A stretch of DNA of 64,000 nt from Natronoarchaeum rubrum (GTDB lineage: Archaea > Halobacteriota > Halobacteria > Halobacteriales > Natronoarchaeaceae). The translations under genes were made by a program, and so were the position numbers. Positions 16,262 to 24,635 of this stretch are shown one piece after another. The DNA lies in NCBI RefSeq assembly GCF_024494695.1, contig NZ_JANHDP010000003.1, forward strand, positions 1 to 64,000. The letters are read 5' to 3'. The notes under the pieces were generated by a model. It ran no database searches. It saw only the letters and a list, made by a program, of their open reading frames with translations, and was not told the origin of the DNA. The stretch's first letter is position 1, and every line of letters begins with the position of its first letter.

Positions 16262-17797
16262 TCAGCGCCGCCAGAACGTCGGCGACAGCAACACCAGCAC
16301 CGAGATGATCTCCAGGCGGCCGATCCACATCAGGAACGTCATGTACAGCTTCGCTGCGGCCGAGAACTCGCCGTAGCTGTTCATCGGGCCGACCTCCCCG
16401 AAGCCCGGTCCGATGTTGCCCAGCGTCGCCATCGTGACGCTCATCGCTTCCAGCCCGTTCAGCGACAGCCCCGGCGTCCGCAGCGTGTCGAGGTAGAGCA
16501 GCACGGTCGAGAGTGCGAACAACAGGAGAAACGTGAGCGTGAAGCCGACGAGCCCCATGAGCGTGTCCTCGTCGACGACCGACCCGGAGACGCGGATCGG
16601 CCGCACCGCCTCGGGGTGGACGGTCGTGTACAGCTCGCGGTCGATCAGTCGGGAGATCGCGTACCAGCGGACGATCTTGATCCCGCCGGCCGCCGAACCG
16701 ACCGAGCCGCCCAGAAACATCGCGAACAGGAGGATCGTCTGGGCCGGCGCGCTCCACACGTTGAAGTCCATGCTCGCGTACCCCGTCGTCGTGACGATGG
16801 CGACGACCTGGAACAGCGCCTGCCGAAGCGCGGGCTCGATCGCGCCGACGATCGGCGCGACCTGACTCGGCGTCGAGTCGAGGCCGGGACCGGCGTACAG
16901 CAGGGCGGCGATGAGACCGCCGACGCTCGCCAGCGCCGCGAGATAGGCCCGGAACTCCGAATCATCGACGAGTCGCGAGGGATTGCCGTCGAGCGCGTGC
17001 CACAGCAGGGCGAAGTTCGTCCCGGCGACGATCATGAAGGGGATCATTGCCCACTGGACGATCGGCGCGAACGCCTCGGCGCTGCGGGCCTCCGGCGAGA
17101 ACCCGCCGGTCGGCATCGTCGTCAGCGCGTGGGCGACGGCGTTGTAGACGGTCATCCCGTCGGCGGGTCCGAAGAGGTTCAGCGCGTAGTACACCGCCGC
17201 CGCGAGCAGCGTCAGGCCGGCGTAGATCTTCCAGAGCGCGCGGGCGGTCGAGGTGATCCGGGGCGTGAGCTTCTCCAGTTCGAACCCGGGCGCCTCCTCC
17301 TTGATCAACTGGGCCCCGCCGACCGACAGTTCGGGCAGGATCGCGACCATCAGAACGACGATCCCCATCCCGCCGAGCCACTGGGTGAGCTGTCGGTACA
17401 TCATCATCCCGTGACCGTGGCGCTCGACCGAGATGTCGCTGAGCACCGTCGCACCGGTCGTCGTGAACCCGCTCATGCTCTCGAACAGGGCGTAGACGGG
17501 GTTTGCGACCGACCCCTGTCCGGCGACGAGGTAGGGAAGCGTCCCGATCAGCGGAACCGCGAGCCACGTCGCCCCGACGAGCAAGAACCCCTCCCGGTGG
17601 CCGAGATCCGGCTCCGGTCGAAGGCGCCGGAGCCCCTCGCCGACCGCGAGGGCGACCAGGATCGTCACGACGAACGGTAGCGGACTCTCGCCGTACCACA
17701 GCGAGACCAGTAGCGGGAACGCGAACGGGACGGTGATGTACTTCAGGACGGTCCCGACCAGGCTGAACGCCGCCCTGTAGTCGACGTGGCTCGGCAT
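16262..17797 (-). CDS. trkH: Trk-type potassium uptake membrane protein (copy 1)
   Basis: K+ translocating subunit of a Trk/Ktr system. 511 aa with the four pore-loop (P-loop) repeats: SMSGFTTTGATVL, ALTTMPTGGFSPEA, IVTTTGYASMDF and LGNIGPGFGEVG; the conserved filter glycines are present. The final PTFWRR is typical of TrkH C-termini. ATG 17797 (MPSHVDYRAAF) is chosen over 17824, because an AT-rich TATA-like stretch (17822-17830, minus strand) lies about 29 bases upstream, implying a leaderless mRNA. No TrkA (RCK) subunit is encoded nearby; it must come from elsewhere. Confidence 0.93.
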   Translation of the reverse strand: MPSHVDYRAAFSLVGTVLKYITVPFAFPLLVSLWYGESPLPFVVTILVALAVGEGLRRLRPEPDLGHREGFLLVGATWLAVPLIGTLPYLVAGQGSVANPVYALFESMSGFTTTGATVLSDISVERHGHGMMMYRQLTQWLGGMGIVVLMVAILPELSVGGAQLIKEEAPGFELEKLTPRITSTARALWKIYAGLTLLAAAVYYALNLFGPADGMTVYNAVAHALTTMPTGGFSPEARSAEAFAPIVQWAMIPFMIVAGTNFALLWHALDGNPSRLVDDSEFRAYLAALASVGGLIAALLYAGPGLDSTPSQVAPIVGAIEPALRQALFQVVAIVTTTGYASMDFNVWSAPAQTILLFAMFLGGSVGSAAGGIKIVRWYAISRLIDRELYTTVHPEAVRPIRVSGSVVDEDTLMGLVGFTLTFLLLFALSTVLLYLDTLRTPGLSLNGLEAMSVTMATLGNIGPGFGEVGPMNSYGEFSAAAKLYMTFLMWIGRLEIISVLVLLSPTFWRR

Positions 17798-17821
17798 CGG
17801 ATCGACGTACCCACAGGGCGA

Positions 17822-17830
17822 CAAAAAAGC
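17822..17830 (-). promoter_or_regulatory. TATA-like box of trkH copy 1
   Basis: Minus-strand CTTTTTTGT lies 25-33 bases before the ATG at 17797. Confidence 0.5.
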
Positions 17831-18023
17831 CTCTCACTTGCGACCGTACCGTCGTACCGTTCGACGATCCAGCGAGGGGCCGCACGTCGGCGTCGATGCG
17901 AGGTGGACAATCGGTACATCCATGTCGGCGAACGCACACAGTTACTACCAGTAGGCGAGTGATGTACGAGCCGCCGAGCCGCGACCACCGCAAGTTCTGT
18001 GCCATCCGATTGGAGCGACCACG

Positions 18024-19520
18024 ATGACGGTCCGCGTCGACTGGCGAGTCAGCTGCAGCCTCGTCGGGACGATCCTCAAGTGGCTCTCGGTGCCGTTACT
18101 GATTCCGCTGGCGCTCGCGCTGTACGACCGCGCGGATGTCGTCCCGTTCCTGCTGACGATCGGCGTCACAGTCGCGGTCGGCGCGCTCCTCGAACGACTC
18201 GCCGACGAGCGCGATCTGGGAACCAGGGAGGCGTTCCTCATGGTCGCGCTCACGTGGCTCTCGGTCGCGCTCGTCGGCGCGATTCCCTTCGTGGCTGCGG
18301 GCGACGGGGCGCTCGCCCATCCCGTGAACGCGCTGTTCGAGAGCATGAGCGGCATCACGACCACCGGCGCCACCGCGGCGGTCGATTTCTCCGTCCACTC
18401 GCGGGCGGTGTTGCTGTGGCGACAACTCATCCAGTGGCTCGGCGGACTCGGCATCCTCATCCTCGCGACGGCGATCCTCTCGCAGCTCGGCGTCGCCGGC
18501 GCCCAGCTCATGGAGACCGAGACCCAGACGCGGAACGTCAACCGACTCACGCCGAAGATTTCCCACACCGCTCGGCTGCTCTGGGGGCTCTACGTCGGCC
18601 TGACGCTGCTTCTGATCGCGATCCTCGCCGGGCTGGGACTGGTCGGCGCGGCGCCGAACATGACGCTGTTCGACGCCGTCGCCCACGCCTTCACGACAGT
18701 CTCGACCAGCGGGTTCTCGCCCCGGCCCGAGAGTCTCGGCGCGTTCGCGCCGATCGTCCAGTGGGTCACGACCCTGTTCATGGCGCTGGGCGCGACGAGC
18801 TTCGTCCTGATCTATCTGGTCCTGCAGGGCAACGTCGAGCGCCTCTACGAGAGCGACGAGTTCCGCTTCTACGTCGCCATTCTCGGACTCTTTAGCCTCG
18901 TCGTCGTCGCCATCCTGTTCTCGGACGCGACCTACGCCGGGGACGTCGAACGGACGATCCGCCACGGCGTCTTCCAGGTCGTCTCGATCACGACGACGAC
19001 TGGCTACGCGACCGTCGACTTCAACACGTGGTCGGCCTCGGCGAAACACCTCCTCTTTATCTGCATGTTCATCGGCGGGATGGCGGGCAGCACGACCTGC
19101 TCGATCAAGGCGCTGCGCTGGCTCATCGTGCTGAAGGGGTTCCGCCGGGACCTGTTCGTCGCGAGCCACCCCGCGGTCGTCAAGCCGGTCCGCCTGAGCG
19201 GCGACGTGATCGACGAGCAGACGATTCGCGACGTCTACGCCTACACGCTGGTCAGCCTCGTGTTCTTCATCGGCACCACCGTCTTCCTGGTGGTCGACAG
19301 CTCCCGCGTCGGCTTCCAGATCACCGAGTTCGAGGCCATGGGCGCCGCTGCGGCGACCTTTTTCAACATCGGCCCCGGCTTCGGCGTCGCCGGCCCCTAC
19401 GAGACCTACGAGGTGTTTCCCGAGAGCACGAAGGTCGCGATGATTCTCCTGATGTGGATCGGTCGGATCGAGATCATCCCTGTGCTGGTGCTGTTGACGC
19501 CGTCGTACTGGCGGTCGTAG
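18024..19520 (+). CDS. trkH: Trk-type potassium uptake membrane protein (copy 2)
   Basis: Second TrkH, 498 aa, divergent from copy 1 across a 226-base gap. The pore-loop motifs are SMSGITTTGATAA, TTVSTSGFSPRP, ITTTTGYATVDF and FFNIGPGFGVAG. The two copies are clearly paralogous along their whole length (DYRAAFSLVGTVLK versus DWRVSCSLVGTILK at the start, PTFWRR versus PSYWRS at the end) but far from identical, so the duplication is old. Halophiles keep near-molar cytoplasmic K+, and multiple Trk copies are common. Ends six bases before the convergent DUF262 gene. Confidence 0.93.
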   Translation: MTVRVDWRVSCSLVGTILKWLSVPLLIPLALALYDRADVVPFLLTIGVTVAVGALLERLADERDLGTREAFLMVALTWLSVALVGAIPFVAAGDGALAHPVNALFESMSGITTTGATAAVDFSVHSRAVLLWRQLIQWLGGLGILILATAILSQLGVAGAQLMETETQTRNVNRLTPKISHTARLLWGLYVGLTLLLIAILAGLGLVGAAPNMTLFDAVAHAFTTVSTSGFSPRPESLGAFAPIVQWVTTLFMALGATSFVLIYLVLQGNVERLYESDEFRFYVAILGLFSLVVVAILFSDATYAGDVERTIRHGVFQVVSITTTTGYATVDFNTWSASAKHLLFICMFIGGMAGSTTCSIKALRWLIVLKGFRRDLFVASHPAVVKPVRLSGDVIDEQTIRDVYAYTLVSLVFFIGTTVFLVVDSSRVGFQITEFEAMGAAAATFFNIGPGFGVAGPYETYEVFPESTKVAMILLMWIGRIEIIPVLVLLTPSYWRS

Positions 19521-19526
19521 CGGGGA

Positions 19527-21242
19527 TTATGTCCCCCAGAAGTTGATAATGTCTTCTGCAAGTTTCTCTGTCCGGTCATCGATAGCTTCAAACCCCCAGT
19601 TATCGTGCTCTTCAGGGATTTTCTTCGTCATCTGAATTTTCGAGTTACGATACTCTGCACATTTCTCAGCGAACGGATTATTGCTTGCTCGAACGTTCTG
19701 ACTATCTGCAAGCAGTGTGAGATTCCCCAATCGAGACTTATAGAGATCAAAGCGTTCCTCGTTGTTATTGAATACTGCTTCCCAGGAACTGTATTTGTTT
19801 GACGACATAGCTCTCTGTGGAGCGATATGCTCTAGCTCAACCCGATCGGAATCGAGCTGTGTTTCAGGAGTTCCTGCCTGGTAGTAATCTTCCTCAAGTG
19901 TGCGAAGCATATTTCGGGTGAATGCGCTGTTTGGAAGCTCGCGTCCTTTCAGGATCTCGAACAACTGTTCGTCTTCAACCGTGCGTTCGTTGATCAGTTC
20001 CTCAATCGAGGGCTCCCAGTTACTCTGCTCGGCTTCTTTCAGTTGGCTCACGAACTGATACATACTATCCCGATGGTGGGCAGGATTTGCATCCTCAAGA
20101 TTCAGCCGTACGTTGAGCTTATTTGCGAGGCGTAGAAGCTTCTCCATTTCATCCGCGTCGCTAACGTTCTCTACAAGATAAAGCAGGACAATTGGTGCGT
20201 GCGCATTTTTGCATTGGAAAAACCTCATCTGCTTGTTGATCTGATTACGCTTATTCCGCCGATACTTCCGAACCGTCCCCTCATGAATATCAATATATGT
20301 GTCTGTATAGTCTTCTAACTTCCCGACAAACCGTCGAATTTCTGTAGGTCCACTATGGGTATCGAGTGCCTCAGTGAAAACACGATAGAAATCCTTGCTC
20401 GTAATGCGTCCATGTGCTTGATACTGGTCATCTACGATGAGATAGTGAGTTATTGCCCGTCTTGGAGCTGCACTGCTGACTTTGTCATTCTCTTCAAGTC
20501 GCGTACTAATGTCCTCCCATCGCCGCCGAACGTCTCTTTCGTCCAATCCTGATTTCGTAGCTTCCTCTAAAAGTTTAGTTTTAGCAAGGTTGATTGGTGA
20601 TAGTTCGAGTCCGCGCTCGTTCTGTGTCTGAAACACTTGATACGCAGCGGTCATGCTCCCACAGGACGTTCGAACAAGGTTCACGTGGTGAACAGTATTT
20701 TGAAGCATCTCCTCGCGCTCGTCTGCAGTCAGATCGGACACTTTGTCCGCGAAAAAGTCATAACATTCTCGGATAGGATGGTCCGAACCTACCTGTTCTA
20801 CATCTCCATCGTAAATGTGTTGGTAGGCTTTATCATCGTTATCGAGAAGTTGTAAAGTACGAACGGATTTCCCAGTTTGATCATGCGTAGTGAGTATACT
20901 TTCAACGTTTTTGTGATCATCGGGGAGTCCTGCTACGTCGCGGATAGCACAGACTAAGATAGAAAACGTAGTCAATCGCTGCTGACCGTCAACGATCTTG
21001 TAGACCTGAACATCGTCATCTCCCTCATCATGATCTTCTACAAGGATGACCTGACCAACGAAATGAGAACTCTTGTAATCGGTACCGATACTGCTAATAT
21101 CATTCCACAGTGCTATTCTCTGTTCCTCATTCCATTTATATTCTCTTTGGAATATTGGGACTTTGAATATTCGAGTTTTTTCACCGAGGAGATCAACAAG
21201 CCGTAGTTCTTCGGCCTCAAGATCCATATTAGAGCTTACCAT
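19527..21242 (-). CDS. DUF262 and DUF1524 domain protein, putative GmrSD/SspE-type nuclease
   Basis: 571 residues. The N-terminal DUF262 (ParB-like NTPase) domain shows VPIFQREYKW (28-37) and IVDGQQRLTT (82-91). The C-terminal DUF1524 HNH-type nuclease domain shows ELEHIAPQ (469-476, His472 candidate catalytic), RLGNLTLL (504-511) and NNPFAEKCAEYRNSKI. This order is that of single-chain type IV restriction enzymes of the GmrSD/BrxU group, which cut modified phage DNA, and of SspE in phosphorothioation-sensing defence. No modification genes are adjacent, so stand-alone activity against foreign modified DNA is the likely role (inference). Codon use is unlike its neighbours, indicating transfer. 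ATG 21242 sits about 27 bases below a TATA box (leaderless). Confidence 0.85.
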   Translation of the reverse strand: MVSSNMDLEAEELRLVDLLGEKTRIFKVPIFQREYKWNEEQRIALWNDISSIGTDYKSSHFVGQVILVEDHDEGDDDVQVYKIVDGQQRLTTFSILVCAIRDVAGLPDDHKNVESILTTHDQTGKSVRTLQLLDNDDKAYQHIYDGDVEQVGSDHPIRECYDFFADKVSDLTADEREEMLQNTVHHVNLVRTSCGSMTAAYQVFQTQNERGLELSPINLAKTKLLEEATKSGLDERDVRRRWEDISTRLEENDKVSSAAPRRAITHYLIVDDQYQAHGRITSKDFYRVFTEALDTHSGPTEIRRFVGKLEDYTDTYIDIHEGTVRKYRRNKRNQINKQMRFFQCKNAHAPIVLLYLVENVSDADEMEKLLRLANKLNVRLNLEDANPAHHRDSMYQFVSQLKEAEQSNWEPSIEELINERTVEDEQLFEILKGRELPNSAFTRNMLRTLEEDYYQAGTPETQLDSDRVELEHIAPQRAMSSNKYSSWEAVFNNNEERFDLYKSRLGNLTLLADSQNVRASNNPFAEKCAEYRNSKIQMTKKIPEEHDNWGFEAIDDRTEKLAEDIINFWGT

Positions 21243-21263
21243 GGATCCTGGTATGTCTAAAGC

Positions 21264-21274
21264 ATTATAAAAAC
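21264..21274 (-). promoter_or_regulatory. TATA box of the DUF262 gene
   Basis: Minus-strand TTTTTATAATG is centred about 27 bases upstream of the ATG at 21242, giving a leaderless transcript. Confidence 0.6.
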
Positions 21275-21398
21275 ACCGTGAAATTGGTAGAGAACGGTAA
21301 TATCCTACTTAGACTGAAAGTGGAGTCTTCGCAAACCAACGGATATTGCTACGCTAATCGCTGAGTAAAAATGTGAATAATGGATTAGAATTCAGAAG

Positions 21399-21469
21399 TG
21401 CGCCGGCCGGGATTTGAACCCGGGCCATGAGCTTGGAAGGCTCAGGTCCTACCACTAGACCACCGGCGC
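21399..21469 (-). tRNA. tRNA-Gly (anticodon TCC)
   Basis: On the minus strand the cloverleaf is complete: acceptor GCGCCGG pairs with CCGGCGC, D arm GTC-TAGTGGTAG-GAC, anticodon stem TGAGC/GCTCA with loop CTTCCAA (anticodon TCC, reading GGA), and T arm CCGGG-TTCAAAT-CCCGG. Discriminator A is at 21399. 71 bases, no intron; CCA is not encoded. It abuts the AT-rich DUF262 segment on its 3' side. Confidence 0.96.
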
Positions 21470-21502
21470 TTTCGTCACGCTGTTCCTCATGCGCCGTAGA
21501 TC

Positions 21503-21652
21503 GCGATTCCTTCGGAATCGCTCACCACCGGCGCTCGTTTTTCGCGCCGCATATCGGCGCGTCACACCCCACGACGCGCTTTGGCGCGTGCTGTGGCGTG
21601 TACTGAAACCGGGCAATCGAACGATCGCCCGGGGGATCGCGCGACCGCGATC
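21503..21652. repeat. Array of five consecutive short hairpins
   Basis: Five inverted repeats follow each other in about 150 non-coding bases: 21503-21510/21514-21521 (8 bp, loop TTC), 21543-21549/21555-21561 (7 bp, loop CATAT), 21574-21579/21584-21589 (6 bp, loop TTTG), 21611-21619/21622-21630 (9 bp with one mismatch) and 21635-21641/21646-21652 (7 bp, loop CGAC). No T-runs follow, so they are not simple terminators. A copy of the 12 bases at the tRNA 5' end (ACCACCGGCGCT, 21459-21470) recurs at 21524-21535. Confidence 0.6.
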
Positions 21653-21708
21653 CGCCGGTGGGCCATTGAGCCCACACCAGCGTGCGTCCTTCCCTTTTCG
21701 GGCGGCGG

Positions 21709-22353
21709 TTAAGGGTGTTTCCCTTTTCCGACGACGGCATAGCAGTTCCCGCTGGAGAGGAACACGTCCTCGGCGATCAGATCGCTCGCCGCGATATCGG
21801 CTCGGAACTCGTCGGGATCGTAGACGTGGTAGAACCGCGGCACCGTTTCGCCGCCCGGCAGCGTCCAGTCGACCGTCGTGTCGAACCCCTCCGAGCGGTC
21901 GAAGCGGTCGTGCGTGGTGCTCCACGCCGAGACGAGCGCGCGGCCCTCCGGTGCGAGAGCGCGGGCGAGCTCGTCCAGGCTTCGGCGTCGCGCAGCACGG
22001 TCCGGAAGGTGGTGGAGCGTGGCGACGTACACCGCGACGTCGACGACGCCCGCTGCGATCGGGAGCCGCCCGGCGTCGCCCTGCACGAGATCGACGTCGA
22101 AGCCGCGCTCGCCGCGGCGCTTCCGGGCGGTGTCGAGCAGCCCGCGGCTCACGTCGACGCCGATCACCCGGTCGACGCGCTCGGCCATCGGCTCGGCGTG
22201 GCGGGCGTTGCCGCAGCCGAGATCGAGGCCGACGGCGCCCTCGACGCCGTCGAGGAACGTCTCTACCTCCGGCCAGGGGTACTCCCGGGTCGACGCGAAG
22301 TGCTCGGCGATGTCGTCGTACGTGTCGCGCACGTGGTCGGGCGCCCGGTCCAT
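21709..22353 (-). CDS. SAM-dependent methyltransferase, Trm9/ALKBH8-like
   Basis: 214-residue class I methyltransferase. Motif I is VGLDLGCGNARHAEPMA, with IGVDVSRGLL (motif II), VQGDAGRLPI, VDVAVYVATLHHLPDRAAR (motif IV region) and ALVSAWSTTHDRFDR. The pattern of an N-terminal TYDDIAEHFASTREYPWPEV plus ATLHHLPD resembles Trm9/ALKBH8-type methylases that act on wobble-uridine carboxymethyl groups in tRNA; whether that is the substrate here is inference. ATG 22353 is chosen because the extension upstream is Arg-rich and non-acidic. Lies downstream of pilC on the same strand after a 128-base gap, and may be transcribed with it. Confidence 0.8.
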   Translation of the reverse strand: MDRAPDHVRDTYDDIAEHFASTREYPWPEVETFLDGVEGAVGLDLGCGNARHAEPMAERVDRVIGVDVSRGLLDTARKRRGERGFDVDLVQGDAGRLPIAAGVVDVAVYVATLHHLPDRAARRRSLDELARALAPEGRALVSAWSTTHDRFDRSEGFDTTVDWTLPGGETVPRFYHVYDPDEFRADIAASDLIAEDVFLSSGNCYAVVGKGKHP

Positions 22354-22481
22354 GCCCGACCGGAGTGGGTCGGCGACCAAAGTCGCGGCGATCCGTCGAT
22401 CCGGTGGAGGACGCCGTCGAGACGGGTCGCGTGGCGGCGCCGTGGGACGCCATCGCGTCGCGACGCCGAGCGCGCCGCCGC

Positions 22482-24635
22482 TCAGATGAACAGGAAGGTC
22501 AGATACGCGACCGAGAGCAACACGGCGGCGTGTTTCGCGCCGTCGGCCAGCCGGCCGCCGCTCATCTGGCCCGCGATCAGGCCCGAGAACAGCGCCTGCA
22601 GCGAGGTCGTGTGGAAGAAGATCACGGTGTAGGCCGACTGGTTGATCGACCCGAGCTCTTCGAGCACCTGCGTGATCGCGAACTGGCCGGCCGCGCCGCT
22701 GGCTTCCGGCAGCACGCTCTCGTCGGGGAGGTTCGGGATCAACACGGTGTCGAGCGCGCCGACGATCAACAGGAACACCCCGAAGGCGACGTAGACGACC
22801 ACGACGTAGGTGAGCATCTCGTCCTTGCGGGCGCGCTTGAGCCGTCGGTCGGACTTGGCTTGCGCCGCGGCGATCCGAAGCACGCGGGCGAGATCGCCGC
22901 TGGCGTTGATCGCGTTCGTGGTCAGGGTGACGACTCGCGAAATCGTCCGCGTCCGGACGCGGTGCTCGAACCGCCGCAGCGCCATCTCCACGTCGGCGCC
23001 CCACCGGATGTCCGCCCAGACGCGGTCGAGTTCGGGGTTGAGCGCGCCGAGGTCGCTCTTTCGCACGCGGTCGATGCTCTCGACGACGGTCATCCCCGCC
23101 TCGTTGACGCTCGCGAGCCGATCGAGGAAGTCGGGCACCGACGCCTCGATCGTGTCGATCCGGCGCCGGTGGATCTCGTAGGCGATCGCGAACGTCCCGA
23201 CGACGAACAGCGTCGCCTGGAGCAGGAAGTCGTCGACGATCAATCGGAGCGGGACGCCCAGGTGGACGGCCACCGCGAACCGCAACGCTGTCAGGAGACC
23301 GACGATCGGGATCGTCGCCCACAGTAGCGTTTTCGGGCGCTCGATGATCGTCTGGACCGGATTCCCGAAGTTATCGCGGAGCCACTGGAACTGGCGGTAG
23401 AGCCGGAGGCGTTCGAGGTTCCCGGCGCGTCGGTCGGACTCGGGCGCCGTCGGCGTCCCGCCGTCGGAGCGGGTCGTCGCTCCGCCGGACCGCGCCTTCG
23501 TCCCCGCCGACCGATCGGTCGTGTTCTCCGCCCGGCGCACGTCCGAGAGCCGGATCGAGGGATCGAACGAGGGGGCGAACTGCTCGCCGCCGCTCGACTC
23601 GCCCATCGCCGAGCCGAGATAGAGTATGAACGCGATGTTCGCGACCGGCAGCAAGACGTACACGACCACCCGGAGCAGCGCCAGCGTGTCGGTTAGCGAG
23701 ATGCCGAGCACGACGAGGATCGTGATCAGGAACAGCGGTAACACCACCAGTAGCGTCACGTACACCTCCGCGAGCGTCGCGAGCTCGTTGAGTAGGCGGT
23801 CCTGCTGGTCTTCGGCGTCCTGCTGGAACTCGGCGTGTCGCTGTTCGAGGAAGTCAGCGAGGCTCTGCCCGCTCTGGAGGACGCTCGAGAGGTTCTCGGC
23901 GAACTCCTTGAACTTCGGACTCGGCGTCCGGCGGGCCATCGTCCGGATCGCGGTGACCATATCCTTGCCGAACATGTCCATGTTCCGGACGGCGACGCCG
24001 ACCTCCGCGGCCGGTTCCCCGTAGACGTGCTCGTGGTCGGCCAGAATCCGGAGCACGGTCGGGAACTCCATCCCGCTCCGGGAGAGGGCGTACATGAACG
24101 AGACCGTCTCGGGGAGGTTCGCGTCGATGTTTCGTCGACGCTGCCCGGCGAGGTAGGAGGGGTACCACCACCGGAGGTAGTACGTGGCGACCGCGAGGAC
24201 GACGGCGACCGCGATCGCCGAGCCGACCTGAATTGCCAGCAGCGTCGTCCCGGTCGGCTGTGGCTGCCCGAAGGCGCCGGCGACGAACTCGACGGTGCCG
24301 GGAAGACTCGCCCTGACGGTCTTCTGGGGCGTTTGGAGCAGTCGAACGGCGCCCCACTGCAGGTACAGCCCGGCGGCGGCGCCGACGACGGCGCCGAAGA
24401 CGGCGTACAGCAGGGTCCGGGCGGCGTAGATGCGGTACGTCGTCGGGACGTGCGCAGTTCGAAGCCGTCGCTTGCGAAGCTGGCGATTGCGGCCGACTCG
24501 ATGGACGAAGTCGCCGAACGCGAGCAACGATACCCGGGAGACGATCCGCTCGACGCGCGTGCTCAGCGGCGCGAGCGCGACCGGAACGAGCACCGCGACG
24601 GCGATCGCCAGCGGGACGAAGTCGTACGGCGCCAT
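22482..24635 (-). CDS. pilC: Type IV pilus assembly membrane protein PilC (T2SF domains)
   Basis: 717 residues, the inner-membrane platform of an archaeal type IV pilus. N-terminal membrane segments are followed by a first T2SF domain (NIDANLPETVSFMYALSRSG near 175, LADFLEQRHAEFQQDAEDQQ near 265), membrane helices (about 290-345), a variable Thr/Gly/Ser-rich linker (about 365-400), a second T2SF domain (DTIEASVPDFLDRLASVNEAG near 495) and final helices. The stop of pilB directly abuts this start, so the two form an operon. No prepilin gene or prepilin peptidase is present in the window. Confidence 0.9.
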   Translation of the reverse strand: MAPYDFVPLAIAVAVLVPVALAPLSTRVERIVSRVSLLAFGDFVHRVGRNRQLRKRRLRTAHVPTTYRIYAARTLLYAVFGAVVGAAAGLYLQWGAVRLLQTPQKTVRASLPGTVEFVAGAFGQPQPTGTTLLAIQVGSAIAVAVVLAVATYYLRWWYPSYLAGQRRRNIDANLPETVSFMYALSRSGMEFPTVLRILADHEHVYGEPAAEVGVAVRNMDMFGKDMVTAIRTMARRTPSPKFKEFAENLSSVLQSGQSLADFLEQRHAEFQQDAEDQQDRLLNELATLAEVYVTLLVVLPLFLITILVVLGISLTDTLALLRVVVYVLLPVANIAFILYLGSAMGESSGGEQFAPSFDPSIRLSDVRRAENTTDRSAGTKARSGGATTRSDGGTPTAPESDRRAGNLERLRLYRQFQWLRDNFGNPVQTIIERPKTLLWATIPIVGLLTALRFAVAVHLGVPLRLIVDDFLLQATLFVVGTFAIAYEIHRRRIDTIEASVPDFLDRLASVNEAGMTVVESIDRVRKSDLGALNPELDRVWADIRWGADVEMALRRFEHRVRTRTISRVVTLTTNAINASGDLARVLRIAAAQAKSDRRLKRARKDEMLTYVVVVYVAFGVFLLIVGALDTVLIPNLPDESVLPEASGAAGQFAITQVLEELGSINQSAYTVIFFHTTSLQALFSGLIAGQMSGGRLADGAKHAAVLLSVAYLTFLFI

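Larger units (their letters stand above)
19521..21398. mobile_element. Probable small genomic island at tRNA-Gly
   Basis: The segment between the trkH stop and the 3' end of tRNA-Gly is visibly AT-richer than all the flanking DNA, and its single gene uses A/T-ending and Lys/Asn codons freely. It holds one DUF262-type putative restriction gene plus an AT-rich stretch (21243-21398). Location against the 3' end of a tRNA is typical of integrated elements. I see no integrase and no convincing copy of the tRNA 3' end near 19520 (only GGGATT shared), so it may be an old or cassette-type insertion. Confidence 0.55.

Noticed and set aside
19500..21469. Search for attachment-site direct repeats flanking the AT-rich island
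   Set aside because: Only GGGATT is shared between the trkH end and the tRNA 3' end, too short to call an att site; no integrase gene is present.
21524..21535. Second tRNA fragment
   Set aside because: Only 12 bases matching the tRNA 5' end (ACCACCGGCGCT) are present and no further cloverleaf elements follow; it may be chance or a minor duplication.
21503..21652. Hairpins after tRNA-Gly as intrinsic terminators
   Set aside because: No T-runs follow the stems, and archaeal termination relies mainly on T-rich stretches; five in a row is not a terminator pattern.
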